NCBI GenBank assembly: GCA_016125275.1
Contig: WGMB01000009.1
Coordinates: forward strand, 248,001-312,000
Length of the DNA: 64,000 nucleotides
Direction of reading: 5' to 3'
From: Acidobacteriota bacterium
GTDB taxonomy: Bacteria; Acidobacteriota; Terriglobia; Bryobacterales; UBA6623
This document shows, piece after piece, positions 33,617 through 42,579 of the stretch (position 1 is its first letter; every line of letters begins with the position of its first letter). The notes beneath the pieces were generated by a model. That model worked only from the letters and a program-made list of their open reading frames with translations, was not told the DNA's origin and ran no database searches. A program made the position numbers and the translations under genes.

Positions 33617-36600
33617 ATGCTATTTATTCCGCCTACTCTCCCGGGAAGGCGATCCGGCGCGCTCACGGCGCTCCTGCTTCTGGGACTTGCCGCCGCGACG
33701 GATACAGCAACCGCCGAGGTCCGAAAGCCAACCGCCGTCGACTTCGCGGAGCCTGTTGCGCCCGTCGACGGGCTGAGCGCCGAAGACTGGCGGCAGGTCC
33801 GCAGCCTCTACGAGCAGCATCGCCACAGGGCCGCCCAGCAGCCTGACGGCTCGCACGTGGCGCGGAATCCGCAACAGCGTTGGCGGATCCGATTCGATGG
33901 GCGCGGCTTTGCGGTTCGGCCGGATGAGGGCGACTGGAGTTGGGGCCTCGAGCTAGTCGGCTTCGGCCTCGAAGGCGCCGAGCGAACGATCGCGGGTCCC
34001 GCCGAAGAGGTCACGACGGAGGCGGGCAGGGTCGCCTATGAGCGAGGCCCCGGGCTGCAAGAGTGGTTCGTCAACGACCGGCGCGGACTGCAGCAGGGTT
34101 GGACGGTCCGGCGGCGCCCGGCCGGCTCAGGCCGCCGGTTGACGTTCGTGCTGGCGGTACAAGGGGCGCTGCGGCCCCGGCTCGTCGACCAGACCGGTTC
34201 GGGCGTGGAGTTCGCCGACGAGAGCGGAGTCGGCGTCGTTCGCTACGCGGGCCTCGCGGCTTGGGACGCCGACGGGCGGGCGCTGCCGGCGGAGATGTCC
34301 GTCCGCGCAGCCGGCGGCTTGGTCATCTCGGTGGACGACAGCGGCGCCCTCTACCCCGTCACGGTCGACCCGGTGGCGGTCCAGCGAGCCTACATCAAGG
34401 CGTCGAATCCCGACGATTCGGACTATTTCGGCTCTCCGGTCGCGTTGTCGGGCGATACGCTGGCAGTCGGCGCCGACGGCGAGGACGGCTACGGATGGGG
34501 AAACAATCCCCAAGCGGACAACTCCGTTTCCAGCTCCGGCGCCGTCTACGTCTTTCGAAGGACGGCCGGGACGTGGCGGCAAGAAGCTTACCTCAAAAGC
34601 ACATATCCCGACGCCTCCGACTTCTTTGGCCAGTCGCTGGCCCTCTCCGGGGATGTCCTGGCCGTCGGCGCTCCTGGCGAGGATAGCCCCGGCACGGGAG
34701 TCAACTCGCTCCCTGGGCCGTCCGCCAATTCGGTCGCGGATTCCGGCGCCGTCTACGTTTTCATGCGAGGCGAGCGCTACGGTTGGGGGCGAGGGGCCCA
34801 CATCAAGGCCTCGAATGCGGAAGCCGGCGATCAGTTCGGATCGGCGGTGGCGCTCTCAGGCAACACGCTGGTCGTTGGGGCCCACCTGGAGGACAGCAAC
34901 GCGACCGGCGTGAACTCGAGCTCGCAGTCCAACAACTCGGCCGCGAGCTCCGGCGCCGTTTACGTCTTTACCCTCAACGGAGAGGTGTGGAGTCAGCAAG
35001 CCTACATCAAGGCCTCCAACACCGAGGGCTCGGACTTCTTCGGCATTTCCGTGGCCCTCTCGGGAGACACTTTGGCGGTCGGAGCCTCTCTGGAAGACAG
35101 CGCCGCCGGCGAGGCCGACAATTCGGCGGCGGATTCGGGCGCCGTCTACGTCTTCACGCGGACCGGCTCGTCCTGGAGCCAGCAGGCCTATCTCAAAGCC
35201 TCCAATCCAGGCGCGTCGGACCTGTTCGGCCGTTCGGTCGCCCTGTCGGGCGACGCGCTGGCGGTGGGAGCGCCCGGCGAGGCCGGCGGCGGCGCGGGCG
35301 TCAACCCAGGCTCGCAGGCCGACGACTCGATGCCAAACTCCGGCGCCGCCTACATCTTCGCCCGGATCGGCTCGGCCTGGACCCAGCAGGCCTACGTCAA
35401 AGCGTCCAATACCGACGCGGGCGACCGCTTCGGCTGGTCCGTGGCGGTGTCCGGACAAGCCGTCGCGGTTGGAGCTTACCAAGAAGACAGCGGCGGTCTG
35501 GGGGTCAACCCGAGCTCAGAGCTCGACAACACAGCGGCCGGTTCCGGAGCGACCTATCTCTTCACGCAGCAAGCCGGAGAGTGGAGCCAAGCCGCCTACT
35601 TCAAGGCGTCCAACACGGATGCCGGCGATCAGTTCGGCTGGTCGGTGGCGCTCGCCGGAGACACGCTCGCCTCTGCAGCCCACCTAGAGGACTCCAATGC
35701 GGTCGGCGTGAACGCCGAGTCGCAGTCTGACAATTCCGTCCAAGACTCCGGCGCAGTCTATTCCTTTGCCCTGTGTTCGTCCCTGACGGTGACGACGACG
35801 CTCACCAAAATCACGGGAATCACGCCGTCGCCGGCCGTGGTGGGAGAACCCTATTCCGTTTCCTATACCGTGGAGAACGCCTGCGGAGAGGTCATTTTGG
35901 GATCGGTGGAGATCTCCGACGGGACCGACTCGAACACATGTTCGGTCGCCGCCGGCTCCTGCGTGCTGACATCAACGACCCAGGGGGCCAAGCCGATCAC
36001 CGCCTCCTATCTCGGCGAGGGCAACTTCGCGCCCAGCTCGACCATCGCGGACCACGACGTGAAGTGGCCGACGACAATCAGCATCGATTCGATCAGCCCC
36101 TCTCCCTCCTTGCCGGGCCAGCCCTACACCGTCTCCTACACAGTGACATCAGCCGGAGGGACGCCGACCGGGGAAGTGAGGGTCTCCGACGGCACGGCAA
36201 CGAACATCTGCCCAGCGGCCGGCGGCCTATGCTCGTTGACCTCGACGACGCCCGGCGCGAAGACCATCACCGCTTCTTACCTTGGCGATGCAAGCCCGAC
36301 GGTTGGTCCCACCGTAACCACACTGGTAACCTGCCTGTCGGCCACTCAGCACGTGGAAACGACCGTTACGGACCCGGAGTTGTGCACAGTCGATTTCGGC
36401 AGTGAAAGCGAGGTTACCTTTGCCGACGCGAGCGGTCGTCTCGAAGTGAAGGATTTTGGAGTCTCAGGGTCTTGGACGCAGCACGTCCAGGCGAATTTCG
36501 ACCATCCGATTCCTCCTCAGCCAGACTTTGTCTGGGTGACCTCAACGGTCGATGCGAGCGTCGTTGTTTGGCCCGAAGGCGCTGGACTGGGGAGACTCGA

Positions 36601-38419
36601 CGTTTCTTGCCAATCGTACCAGTCTGGCTACACGATCTCAGGAACGCCCCAAGTTCGCATCTACCAGAAGGGCTTTTTCGATTTGACGTTTGACCACGAG
36701 TGGTGGGAATCACCTCAAAGGATCTTATGGCTGACCCAACAAGTTCCTTTTTCACGATCGCGTCCCATTCACATTGAGTTCGCATCGACCCTCTCCATGT
36801 TCAGACAGGGTTATGGGGACGAAAGCTCGAGCCTCACCGCAGACCTCTCAGTCAGCGCGAAAGACTCTGTCGGAGACCTTGTGTCGCTCCTATCAGAACC
36901 GGAGCCCTCGGAGGGCTATTTCACGGACAGCGACTTCGCCCCCACCTCGACCACCGCCGCGCACACGGTGAACCCGGCTCCCACGATGACGACCATTGGG
37001 GTGATCTCGCCGGCCCCGTCGACGGTCGGGCAGCCTTACACCATTCCCTTCACCGTGACCTCCGGCAGCGGAACGCCGACCGGAAACGTCACAGTGTCGG
37101 ACGGCAGCGCCTCGAACGCCTGCCCCGTAGCGGACGGCGTCTGCTCGCTGACTTCCACCACGGCCGGCGCAAAGGTCGTCACGGCCACCTACCTCGGCGA
37201 CGGCTTTTTCGCGCCTAGCGCGGACGCCGCAGCCCTTACGGTCGGCCCGGCGGCGACGACGACCTCGATCCTGGAGATCAACCCTTCACCGTCAAAGGTT
37301 GACCATGCCTACACCGTGTCGTACTCGGTGACCGCCGCCGGGGGCCCGCCGCCAGGCGACGTCGTCGTTTCCGACGGCGCCGCGTCGAACGCCTGTCCCG
37401 TGGCGGCGGGCGGCTGCACGCTCACCTCGACCACGCTTGGAGCCAAGACGATCTCGGTCACCTATGCCGGGGATGCAAACTTTACGGGAAGCTCTGACTC
37501 TCAGCCACATATCGTCCTGCCCGAAATGGTGGCGGCTGACAAGGTCGGCGTCTACCGCGTCGGCCGCTGGCTGCTCGATGCGAACGGCAACGGAGCAACG
37601 GATCCCGGCGCGGATCTCGACTTCTTTCTGGGCTGGCCCGCGGCGACGCCCGTGGTCGGCGACTGGAACGGCGACGGCCGCAAGAAGGTCGGAGTCTTTG
37701 CGTCCGGCTTCTGGTTCCTCGACTACGACGGCGACGGCGTCTTCAACCCCTCTCCCGGAGGGCCGGACAAACAGTACGCGTTCGGCTGGGCCGGGGTGAC
37801 GCCCGTGGTCGGCGACTGGAATGGCGACGGGCGCGACTCGGTCGGCGTCCACTCCAACGGCTTCTGGTTCCTCGACTACGACGGGGATACGCTGTGGGAC
37901 GCCGGCGTCGCGGACAAGGTTTTTGGATTCGGCGGCTGGACCGGCGTGGAGTTGATGATCGGCGATTGGAACGGCGACGGCCGCGACAAACTCGGCTTGT
38001 ACTCCAACGGCTTCTGGTTCCTCGACTACGACGGCAGCTATTCCTGGGACGGCGGCGTTACCGACAAGATCTTCGGCTTTGGCTGGACGGGCGCCAAGCC
38101 GATCGTGGGCGACTGGAACGGGGACGGCCGCGACTCGGTCGCGGTGCACTCGGCAGGGTTTTGGTTCTTTGACTACGACGGAGACACGCTGTGGAATCCT
38201 TCTCCCGGCGGCCAGGACCGCATTTTCGGTCTGGGCGGCTGGACGGGAGCGGAGCCGGTGATCGGCGATTGGAACGGCGACGGCCGCCAATCGGCGGGAA
38301 TCTTCTCCAGCGGAACCTGGTTCCTGGACTTTGACGCTGACGGCGCATGGGACAGCGCGGTCGATCTGGCCGTTCCCTGGGGCAAAGCCGGCGACGTTCC
38401 GTTCGTCGGAGCTTGGTAG
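33617..38419 (+). CDS. Large secreted protein: seven FG-GAP repeats, Ig-like repeats, six VCBS-like repeats
   Basis: This 1600-residue protein has a signal peptide ending near ATDTATA. After an N-terminal domain (about 35-250) come seven FG-GAP/integrin-like repeats of about 65 residues, each with FG, VALSGDTLAVGA, ED and SGAVYVF. Four Ig-like modules follow (ITPSPAVVGEPYSVSYTV, SDGT, CSVAAGSC, ITASYLG). The second is split by about 200 unrelated residues encoded near 36290-36915. The C-terminus has six repeats with GDWNGDGR and GFWFLDYDGD, whose Asp/Asn spacing suits calcium binding. It is likely an extracellular adhesin or matrix protein. No anchor or sorting signal is evident. A strong terminator follows at 38460. 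Confidence 0.87.
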   Translation: MLFIPPTLPGRRSGALTALLLLGLAAATDTATAEVRKPTAVDFAEPVAPVDGLSAEDWRQVRSLYEQHRHRAAQQPDGSHVARNPQQRWRIRFDGRGFAVRPDEGDWSWGLELVGFGLEGAERTIAGPAEEVTTEAGRVAYERGPGLQEWFVNDRRGLQQGWTVRRRPAGSGRRLTFVLAVQGALRPRLVDQTGSGVEFADESGVGVVRYAGLAAWDADGRALPAEMSVRAAGGLVISVDDSGALYPVTVDPVAVQRAYIKASNPDDSDYFGSPVALSGDTLAVGADGEDGYGWGNNPQADNSVSSSGAVYVFRRTAGTWRQEAYLKSTYPDASDFFGQSLALSGDVLAVGAPGEDSPGTGVNSLPGPSANSVADSGAVYVFMRGERYGWGRGAHIKASNAEAGDQFGSAVALSGNTLVVGAHLEDSNATGVNSSSQSNNSAASSGAVYVFTLNGEVWSQQAYIKASNTEGSDFFGISVALSGDTLAVGASLEDSAAGEADNSAADSGAVYVFTRTGSSWSQQAYLKASNPGASDLFGRSVALSGDALAVGAPGEAGGGAGVNPGSQADDSMPNSGAAYIFARIGSAWTQQAYVKASNTDAGDRFGWSVAVSGQAVAVGAYQEDSGGLGVNPSSELDNTAAGSGATYLFTQQAGEWSQAAYFKASNTDAGDQFGWSVALAGDTLASAAHLEDSNAVGVNAESQSDNSVQDSGAVYSFALCSSLTVTTTLTKITGITPSPAVVGEPYSVSYTVENACGEVILGSVEISDGTDSNTCSVAAGSCVLTSTTQGAKPITASYLGEGNFAPSSTIADHDVKWPTTISIDSISPSPSLPGQPYTVSYTVTSAGGTPTGEVRVSDGTATNICPAAGGLCSLTSTTPGAKTITASYLGDASPTVGPTVTTLVTCLSATQHVETTVTDPELCTVDFGSESEVTFADASGRLEVKDFGVSGSWTQHVQANFDHPIPPQPDFVWVTSTVDASVVVWPEGAGLGRLDVSCQSYQSGYTISGTPQVRIYQKGFFDLTFDHEWWESPQRILWLTQQVPFSRSRPIHIEFASTLSMFRQGYGDESSSLTADLSVSAKDSVGDLVSLLSEPEPSEGYFTDSDFAPTSTTAAHTVNPAPTMTTIGVISPAPSTVGQPYTIPFTVTSGSGTPTGNVTVSDGSASNACPVADGVCSLTSTTAGAKVVTATYLGDGFFAPSADAAALTVGPAATTTSILEINPSPSKVDHAYTVSYSVTAAGGPPPGDVVVSDGAASNACPVAAGGCTLTSTTLGAKTISVTYAGDANFTGSSDSQPHIVLPEMVAADKVGVYRVGRWLLDANGNGATDPGADLDFFLGWPAATPVVGDWNGDGRKKVGVFASGFWFLDYDGDGVFNPSPGGPDKQYAFGWAGVTPVVGDWNGDGRDSVGVHSNGFWFLDYDGDTLWDAGVADKVFGFGGWTGVELMIGDWNGDGRDKLGLYSNGFWFLDYDGSYSWDGGVTDKIFGFGWTGAKPIVGDWNGDGRDSVAVHSAGFWFFDYDGDTLWNPSPGGQDRIFGLGGWTGAEPVIGDWNGDGRQSAGIFSSGTWFLDFDADGAWDSAVDLAVPWGKAGDVPFVGAW

Positions 38420-38459
38420 GCGCGCCGCACTTGACACCCCGCGCTACCCTGAAACCAAC

Positions 38460-38484
38460 AAGGGCGCCCTGCAGGGCGCCCTTT
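38460..38484 (+). terminator. Rho-independent terminator after the FG-GAP protein gene
   Basis: Arms GGGCGCCC and GGGCGCCC enclose TGCA; the stem is self-complementary, preceded by AA and followed by TTT. It begins 41 bases past the stop. The symmetry would let it work from both sides. Confidence 0.7.
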
Positions 38485-38502
38485 CCCGTTCCGAGGCCAA
38501 CC

Positions 38503-38787
38503 ATGTCAGCCGAAACGCGCTCCTCGTCTCCCACCGAGCGCCGCCGCTTGCGCCGTTCTGCGATGCGACGGCAAATTGCGACGCGCCGCCGCCGCCAAGC
38601 CCGTCAAACCGAGCCGAAAATGGCTCACTTTGGCTCAGAATGGCTCACTCTGGCTCACTTTTCGAGAAAAAATCGACGCCCCCCGCCTCAGTCATACATC
38701 CCCGTGACGCACCAGCCCCCCGTCTGCCGGTCCAGGCAAGCTCTGTACAGCCGCTCCTGCACCTCCACGTCCCACTCTTCGTACTGA
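38503..38787 (+). CDS. Possible small basic protein, doubtful
   Basis: An ATG with GAGG about 6 bases upstream opens a 94-residue frame. Its first 37 residues are strikingly basic (ERRRLRRSAMRRQ, TRRRRQARQ) and are followed by residues encoded by the 10-base direct repeats. The last third overlaps the 3' end of imuB on the other strand, which makes that part look like shadow. Either a short DNA-binding protein or no gene at all; I lean to the latter. Confidence 0.2.
   Translation: MSAETRSSSPTERRRLRRSAMRRQIATRRRRQARQTEPKMAHFGSEWLTLAHFSRKNRRPPPQSYIPVTHQPPVCRSRQALYSRSCTSTSHSSY
38621..38660. repeat. Four 10-base direct repeats (TGGCTCA core)
   Basis: TGGCTCA occurs at 38621, 38631, 38641 and 38651, exactly 10 bases apart, with three variable bases between cores (CTT, GAA, CTC, CTT). 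It lies between the FG-GAP gene terminator and the 3' end of imuB. The 10-base step places each core on the same face of the helix. Confidence 0.9.
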
Positions 38788-40178
38788 AAGCCCTCCGCCG
38801 TCCACCACTCGCCCGACACCCGCCAGGGGCCGGCCTGGGCGGTCACTTCTCCCATGAGATCCATGGTCTCCAGACGCGCCGGCTTGGCGTCCCGCAAGGC
38901 CACCCGCGCCGGCCAAGGGGGGCGGAACGCCCGGAACGCCAGCCCCCGGCTCAGCCGTTCCCTCGGCTCGCACGGCAGCGCGGGGTCCTTCTTCACCTTC
39001 GGCGCGAACTCCGCCACGCCGGCCGCTCCCGGCCGCCAGACGTCCGCCACCGCCGGAGCGCCGACGCGGCCCTCCCCCGTCAGCGCCGTCAGCCGCGCCA
39101 GGGTCACCGCCAGCTTCTCCGGCCCCGGCAAATCCGGCGCGAACAGGGAGAACTGCAGCCGCCGTCGCGGCGCCGGCGTCGCGCTCACCCGTACGCCGAC
39201 GATGGCGTCCCCCGGCGGATGCGCCGCCAAATCGATGCGAATCAGCTCCAGCAGCGTCCGCGGATCGCTCAACGGCTGCGGCAGGTCGAGCGACCGCTCA
39301 AAAGCCCGCCCCCGCGCCAGCTTCAGCCGCGTCTGCAGGCGCGCCGCGGCCAAATTGTGGCTCTGCAGCCGCAGGCAAAGCGTCTCCAGCAGGCCCGACA
39401 GCACGAACGCCAGCGGCTCCAGCTCGCCCAGTTCCCAGTCCAGATCCCGAAAGACCTCGAGCGACGGCGGCGCCTCCCAGGTCTGCAACAAGCCGGAGTC
39501 CTCGCCGCGCGCCCAGCGAGCCATCCAGGCGCCGCGAACCCCGAACCGTTCCGTCAGCTCGCGCTCTTCCAACCGCGCCAGCTCACCGACCATCCGAACG
39601 CCCCAACGCTCGAGCGTACGGCGTTCGCCCTCGCTCAGCGGCAGGATCTCCAGCCCTTGCACCTCCAAGAAACCGGCTTCCTCACCCGGGTAGACGTGCG
39701 TCACCCCGGGCTGCGTGCGGGCCGCGCACAGCGCCACAAAGCGGTTGCGGGCCACGCCCACCCGCGCCGGCAACCCCAGCTCCGCGGCGCCGCGCGCCAA
39801 CGCTTCGGCCGACAGGTGCGGCTCGCGCAGCCCCTGAAAGTCCAGCGTCAACAGTCCCGGCGCGGAATCCTCAAAGCGCGGCGTGACCGTCTCGGCCAGC
39901 TCCAGCAGAGCCCTCTGCGCCCGTTGCTCGGCCGCCTCGTCGCGCAGCAGAATCCGCAGCTCTTCGCCCGGCCCGCTGTAGGCGTAGCGGACCTTGGCCG
40001 CCGCCAGCGGCATGCCCTCGGCCACGCCCCCGGCGCGAGCCTCTTCGTCGGCGCCGCAAAGGAACTGGTTCGGCGGAAGGCCTTCGGCCACGGCCGTCGG
40101 CTGACGCTCGCGCTCCCCCCTCGTCAGGGCGGCCACGCGGAAGTCGGGAACGCACAAAGCTGCATGGAGAGGCGTCAC
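38688..40178 (-). CDS. imuB: ImuB, inactive Y-family DNA polymerase homologue
   Basis: A 496-residue protein of the UmuC/DinB fold in which catalytic acids are replaced. The N-terminal motif that reads DMDAFF in active enzymes is CVPDFRVAAL here, and the palm motif is LLTLDFQGL. Later parts fit: a thumb-like helix-hairpin-helix (LERWGVRMVGELARLEEREL, then RFG), a little-finger domain, and the long C-terminal ImuB tail ending in WCVTGMYD. ImuB links ImuA and the DnaE2 polymerase to the sliding clamp in damage-induced mutagenesis. It lies 18 bases after imuA in one operon. No dnaE2 is in the window. Confidence 0.88.
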   Translation of the reverse strand: MTPLHAALCVPDFRVAALTRGERERQPTAVAEGLPPNQFLCGADEEARAGGVAEGMPLAAAKVRYAYSGPGEELRILLRDEAAEQRAQRALLELAETVTPRFEDSAPGLLTLDFQGLREPHLSAEALARGAAELGLPARVGVARNRFVALCAARTQPGVTHVYPGEEAGFLEVQGLEILPLSEGERRTLERWGVRMVGELARLEERELTERFGVRGAWMARWARGEDSGLLQTWEAPPSLEVFRDLDWELGELEPLAFVLSGLLETLCLRLQSHNLAAARLQTRLKLARGRAFERSLDLPQPLSDPRTLLELIRIDLAAHPPGDAIVGVRVSATPAPRRRLQFSLFAPDLPGPEKLAVTLARLTALTGEGRVGAPAVADVWRPGAAGVAEFAPKVKKDPALPCEPRERLSRGLAFRAFRPPWPARVALRDAKPARLETMDLMGEVTAQAGPWRVSGEWWTAEGFQYEEWDVEVQERLYRACLDRQTGGWCVTGMYD

Positions 40179-40196
40179 CGGATCGAGCCCCCCACA

Positions 40197-40913
40197 TCAA
40201 GCGGCTCTCCTCGCCGCGGCGCCGGCGTCCTCCGCGGCGCCTTTTCGCCGCAGCACGCTGCCCGTCGTGCGGATGCCGTCCAGCAGCAACCCGTCGCGCC
40301 ACTGCACGCTCTGCCGCTGCAAACCCACCACGGCGCCGGCCGCGGAGCCGGCGACGGGGTCCGACGCCAACACCACCAGCGCCGTCGTCGTATGCTCGAC
40401 CGCTTGCCGCAGCCGCACCCACGGCCGCCGCTGCCACTGCCGCAGCCGCCGCACGGCCAGCCCGCCCAAATCCACCACGATCAGCCCAAATCCCCCCGCC
40501 GCCGCGATCAGGTTGGACGCCTGCCAGGCTTGGTCCACGCGCTGCGCCTTCTCATAGCGCGGCGCCTCGCGCGGATCGCAACGCACCCACAGCAGCCGGG
40601 CCAGATCGACGCCCGCCTCCAGCGCCGAGCGGGGGTCCAGAGCGTCTGTGGCGTCCACATAAGCCGCCGCCGCGCCCTCGCCGGTCTCCCGCGCCAGCAG
40701 CGAGAACACCAGCCCCGTTCGCCCCGAGGAGTCCGGCCCGGTGATCTCGCTGATGGCGCCCCGCGGCAGACCGCCGCCGAGCCGCTCGTCGAGCTCTCGC
40801 CATCCCGTGCGAACCGCCGGATAACGCGGCGTCTCCGGCTTCGGCAAAGCCTTCCCCAGGCCGCTCTCGCGCAGCAGATTCTCGAGTCGTTGCCGTTGGA
40901 TCGCCCCTTCCAT
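40197..40913 (-). CDS. imuA: ImuA, RecA-like mutasome protein
   Basis: A 238-residue protein with the short RecA-like ATPase core of ImuA: TGWRELDERLGGGLPRGAI, a P-loop-like GPDSSGRT (Arg instead of the usual Lys before Thr), the Asp strand GLIVVDLGGLAV and LVVLASDPV. It ends in an Ala/Arg-rich tail. ImuA works with ImuB and DnaE2 in translesion synthesis in bacteria without UmuDC, usually under LexA. I do not see a clear LexA box in the 214 bases upstream (40914-41127). It is the first gene of an imuA-imuB pair. Confidence 0.82.
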   Translation of the reverse strand: MEGAIQRQRLENLLRESGLGKALPKPETPRYPAVRTGWRELDERLGGGLPRGAISEITGPDSSGRTGLVFSLLARETGEGAAAAYVDATDALDPRSALEAGVDLARLLWVRCDPREAPRYEKAQRVDQAWQASNLIAAAGGFGLIVVDLGGLAVRRLRQWQRRPWVRLRQAVEHTTTALVVLASDPVAGSAAGAVVGLQRQSVQWRDGLLLDGIRTTGSVLRRKGAAEDAGAAARRAA

Positions 40914-41127
40914 ATTCGCCTTTTGTTCGCTTCATCAGCATAGCCCCGCCGGGGTGGGAATGCAACGACAAGAACGGCCCGGAATGTTCTCCGGCGGGCT
41001 CTATTTCCCACTTCGTACCGGTCCCCTACAGCCCCGAAGTCCTATCGCCGATTGAAACCGACGAGGGATTGCCAAGCGGCCTTCGAGCAGCGATGCTGTA
41101 GACGAACCTAAGTAAGGGGAAAACCTT

Positions 41128-41571
41128 ATGAGAGTCCTGACCGTCTTCCTACTCCTCTGCGGCCTTTCTTGGAGCCTGGCAGCGCAGGAGACGGCCGTCA
41201 GCCACGCCCGTTGGGGCCAGGCCCAAGACGCTCCGCCGCCGGCCGTCGGGACCGCCGCCCCCGCCTACTCGAGCAACACCTACTCCTCCGCCGCCGCCAC
41301 GGCCGACGAGCCGTCCTATCAGCGTCCGACCATCCGCTACGGCTCCCACGTCGACTATCAGCCGCGCATCAGCTACGGCTCCAATCTGCGCTACTGGCCC
41401 AACACCCGCCACCGCCGCTCCTACGCCACCAACAACGGCATCGCCTACGGCCAGAGCCTGCCCTTCCACGAGCAGCACCGCCGCCGCCTCACCCGCCGCC
41501 TCGAAACCGAGGCGACCTACGGCGACAAGATCCAGTACGGCCACCATCGCCGCTACGGCTTGGGCAAGTAG
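41128..41571 (+). CDS. Small secreted Tyr/Arg/His-rich protein, unknown
   Basis: I do not recognise the family of this 147-residue protein. AAGGGG precedes the ATG, and a clean signal peptide (MRVLTVFLLLCGLSWSLAA) shows export. The mature part is low in hydrophobic residues and rich in Tyr, Arg, His and Ser, with a loose motif repeated several times: IRYGSH, ISYGSN, IAYGQS, TYGDK, IQYGHH. The [IT]xYG spacing of about 15 residues suggests a short beta-repeat or an intrinsically disordered, perhaps surface-bound, protein. It stands alone between imuA (divergent) and an esterase-like gene. Confidence 0.65.
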   Translation: MRVLTVFLLLCGLSWSLAAQETAVSHARWGQAQDAPPPAVGTAAPAYSSNTYSSAAATADEPSYQRPTIRYGSHVDYQPRISYGSNLRYWPNTRHRRSYATNNGIAYGQSLPFHEQHRRRLTRRLETEATYGDKIQYGHHRRYGLGK

Positions 41572-41608
41572 CTTTCCCGCCAAGCGCCGGTGCTACAATC
41601 AACGCGCC

Positions 41609-42511
41609 ATGCGCGCGCTACTCCTCCTCGCCCTCGCCGCCCTGCCGTTCGCCAGTCCGGCCGCTGAGCTCAAAACGCCCGACGACGCCAACCGCATCGA
41701 GACCTACCGCACCGTCGACGGCTACGAACTGCGCCTCTGGATCTACGAGCCCGAAGGGCACCGTCCGGGCGACAAGACCCCCGCGGTCGTCTTCTTCTTC
41801 GGCGGCGGCTGGAACAACGGCTCGCCCACCCAGTTCGCGACCCACGCCAAGTACCTGGCCTCGCGCGGAATGGTCGCCATGACGGCCGACTACCGGGTGA
41901 ACAGCCGCCAGGGCGTGGAAGCCAAGGAGTGCGTCGTCGACGCCAAGGCCGCCATGCGCTGGATTCGCAGCCATTCCGCGCAGCTCGGCATCGACCCCAA
42001 ACGTCTCGCCGCCGGAGGAGGTTCCGCCGGAGGCCACCTGGCCGCCGCCCTGGCCACCTTGCCCGACCATGACGCCGACGACGCCGACCGCTCCATCAGC
42101 GTCGTCCCCAACGCTCTGGCGCTGTTCAACCCGGCCGTCCTGCTGGCCCCCGCGCCGGGCTTCGAGGCGCTCGAGAAGCGCCGCGCCGAGCTCGAAGGGC
42201 GCATGGGCGCGTCGGTCGAATCGATGTCGCCCTACCACCACATCAAGAAGGGGCTGCCGCCGACCATCATCTTCCACGGCAAGGAGGACATCACCGTCCC
42301 CTACGCCTCCGTCGAAGCTTTCTGTGACAAGGCCCGCGAGGTCGGTTCGCGCTGCGAGCTCGTCGGCTATGAAGACGCCGCGCACGGCTTCTTCAACTAC
42401 GGCCGGGGTGACAATTCGAACTACGCCGACACCCTCCGCCGCACTGACGCCTTCTTCGCTTCGCTGGGCTGGCTGCACGGCGCCCCGACGCTGGCCGCTC
42501 CCACGGAGTAG
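41609..42511 (+). CDS. Secreted alpha/beta hydrolase (BD-FAE/acetylesterase-like)
   Basis: A 300-residue protein with a signal peptide ending near PFASPAA. The oxyanion-hole motif reads FFGGGWNNG (HGGGW in most relatives). The nucleophile elbow is GGGSAGGHLAAAL (Ser near residue 137), the acid is in FHGKEDITVP and the His in EDAAHGFFNY, so the triad is complete. The family splits ester bonds, for example acetyl or feruloyl groups on plant polysaccharides. The site of action would be periplasm or outside. It stands 69 bases ahead of the NIPSNAP gene on the same strand. Confidence 0.87.
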   Translation: MRALLLLALAALPFASPAAELKTPDDANRIETYRTVDGYELRLWIYEPEGHRPGDKTPAVVFFFGGGWNNGSPTQFATHAKYLASRGMVAMTADYRVNSRQGVEAKECVVDAKAAMRWIRSHSAQLGIDPKRLAAGGGSAGGHLAAALATLPDHDADDADRSISVVPNALALFNPAVLLAPAPGFEALEKRRAELEGRMGASVESMSPYHHIKKGLPPTIIFHGKEDITVPYASVEAFCDKAREVGSRCELVGYEDAAHGFFNYGRGDNSNYADTLRRTDAFFASLGWLHGAPTLAAPTE

Positions 42512-42579
42512 CCGAGCCGGTCGCCGGCCGGACCGCGTGATACACTGCTGGATCTTTTGCAAGAGGAGACCGCTTTTCC

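Noticed and set aside
36414-36785. Small minus-strand gene inside the Ig insert
   Set aside because: A 123-residue frame exists, but the plus-strand frame continues unbroken through it and the minus product shows no domain or start site.
38331-40943. 870-residue open frame on the plus strand
   Set aside because: It lies opposite imuA and imuB, and its product is an Arg/Gln/Pro-rich shadow.
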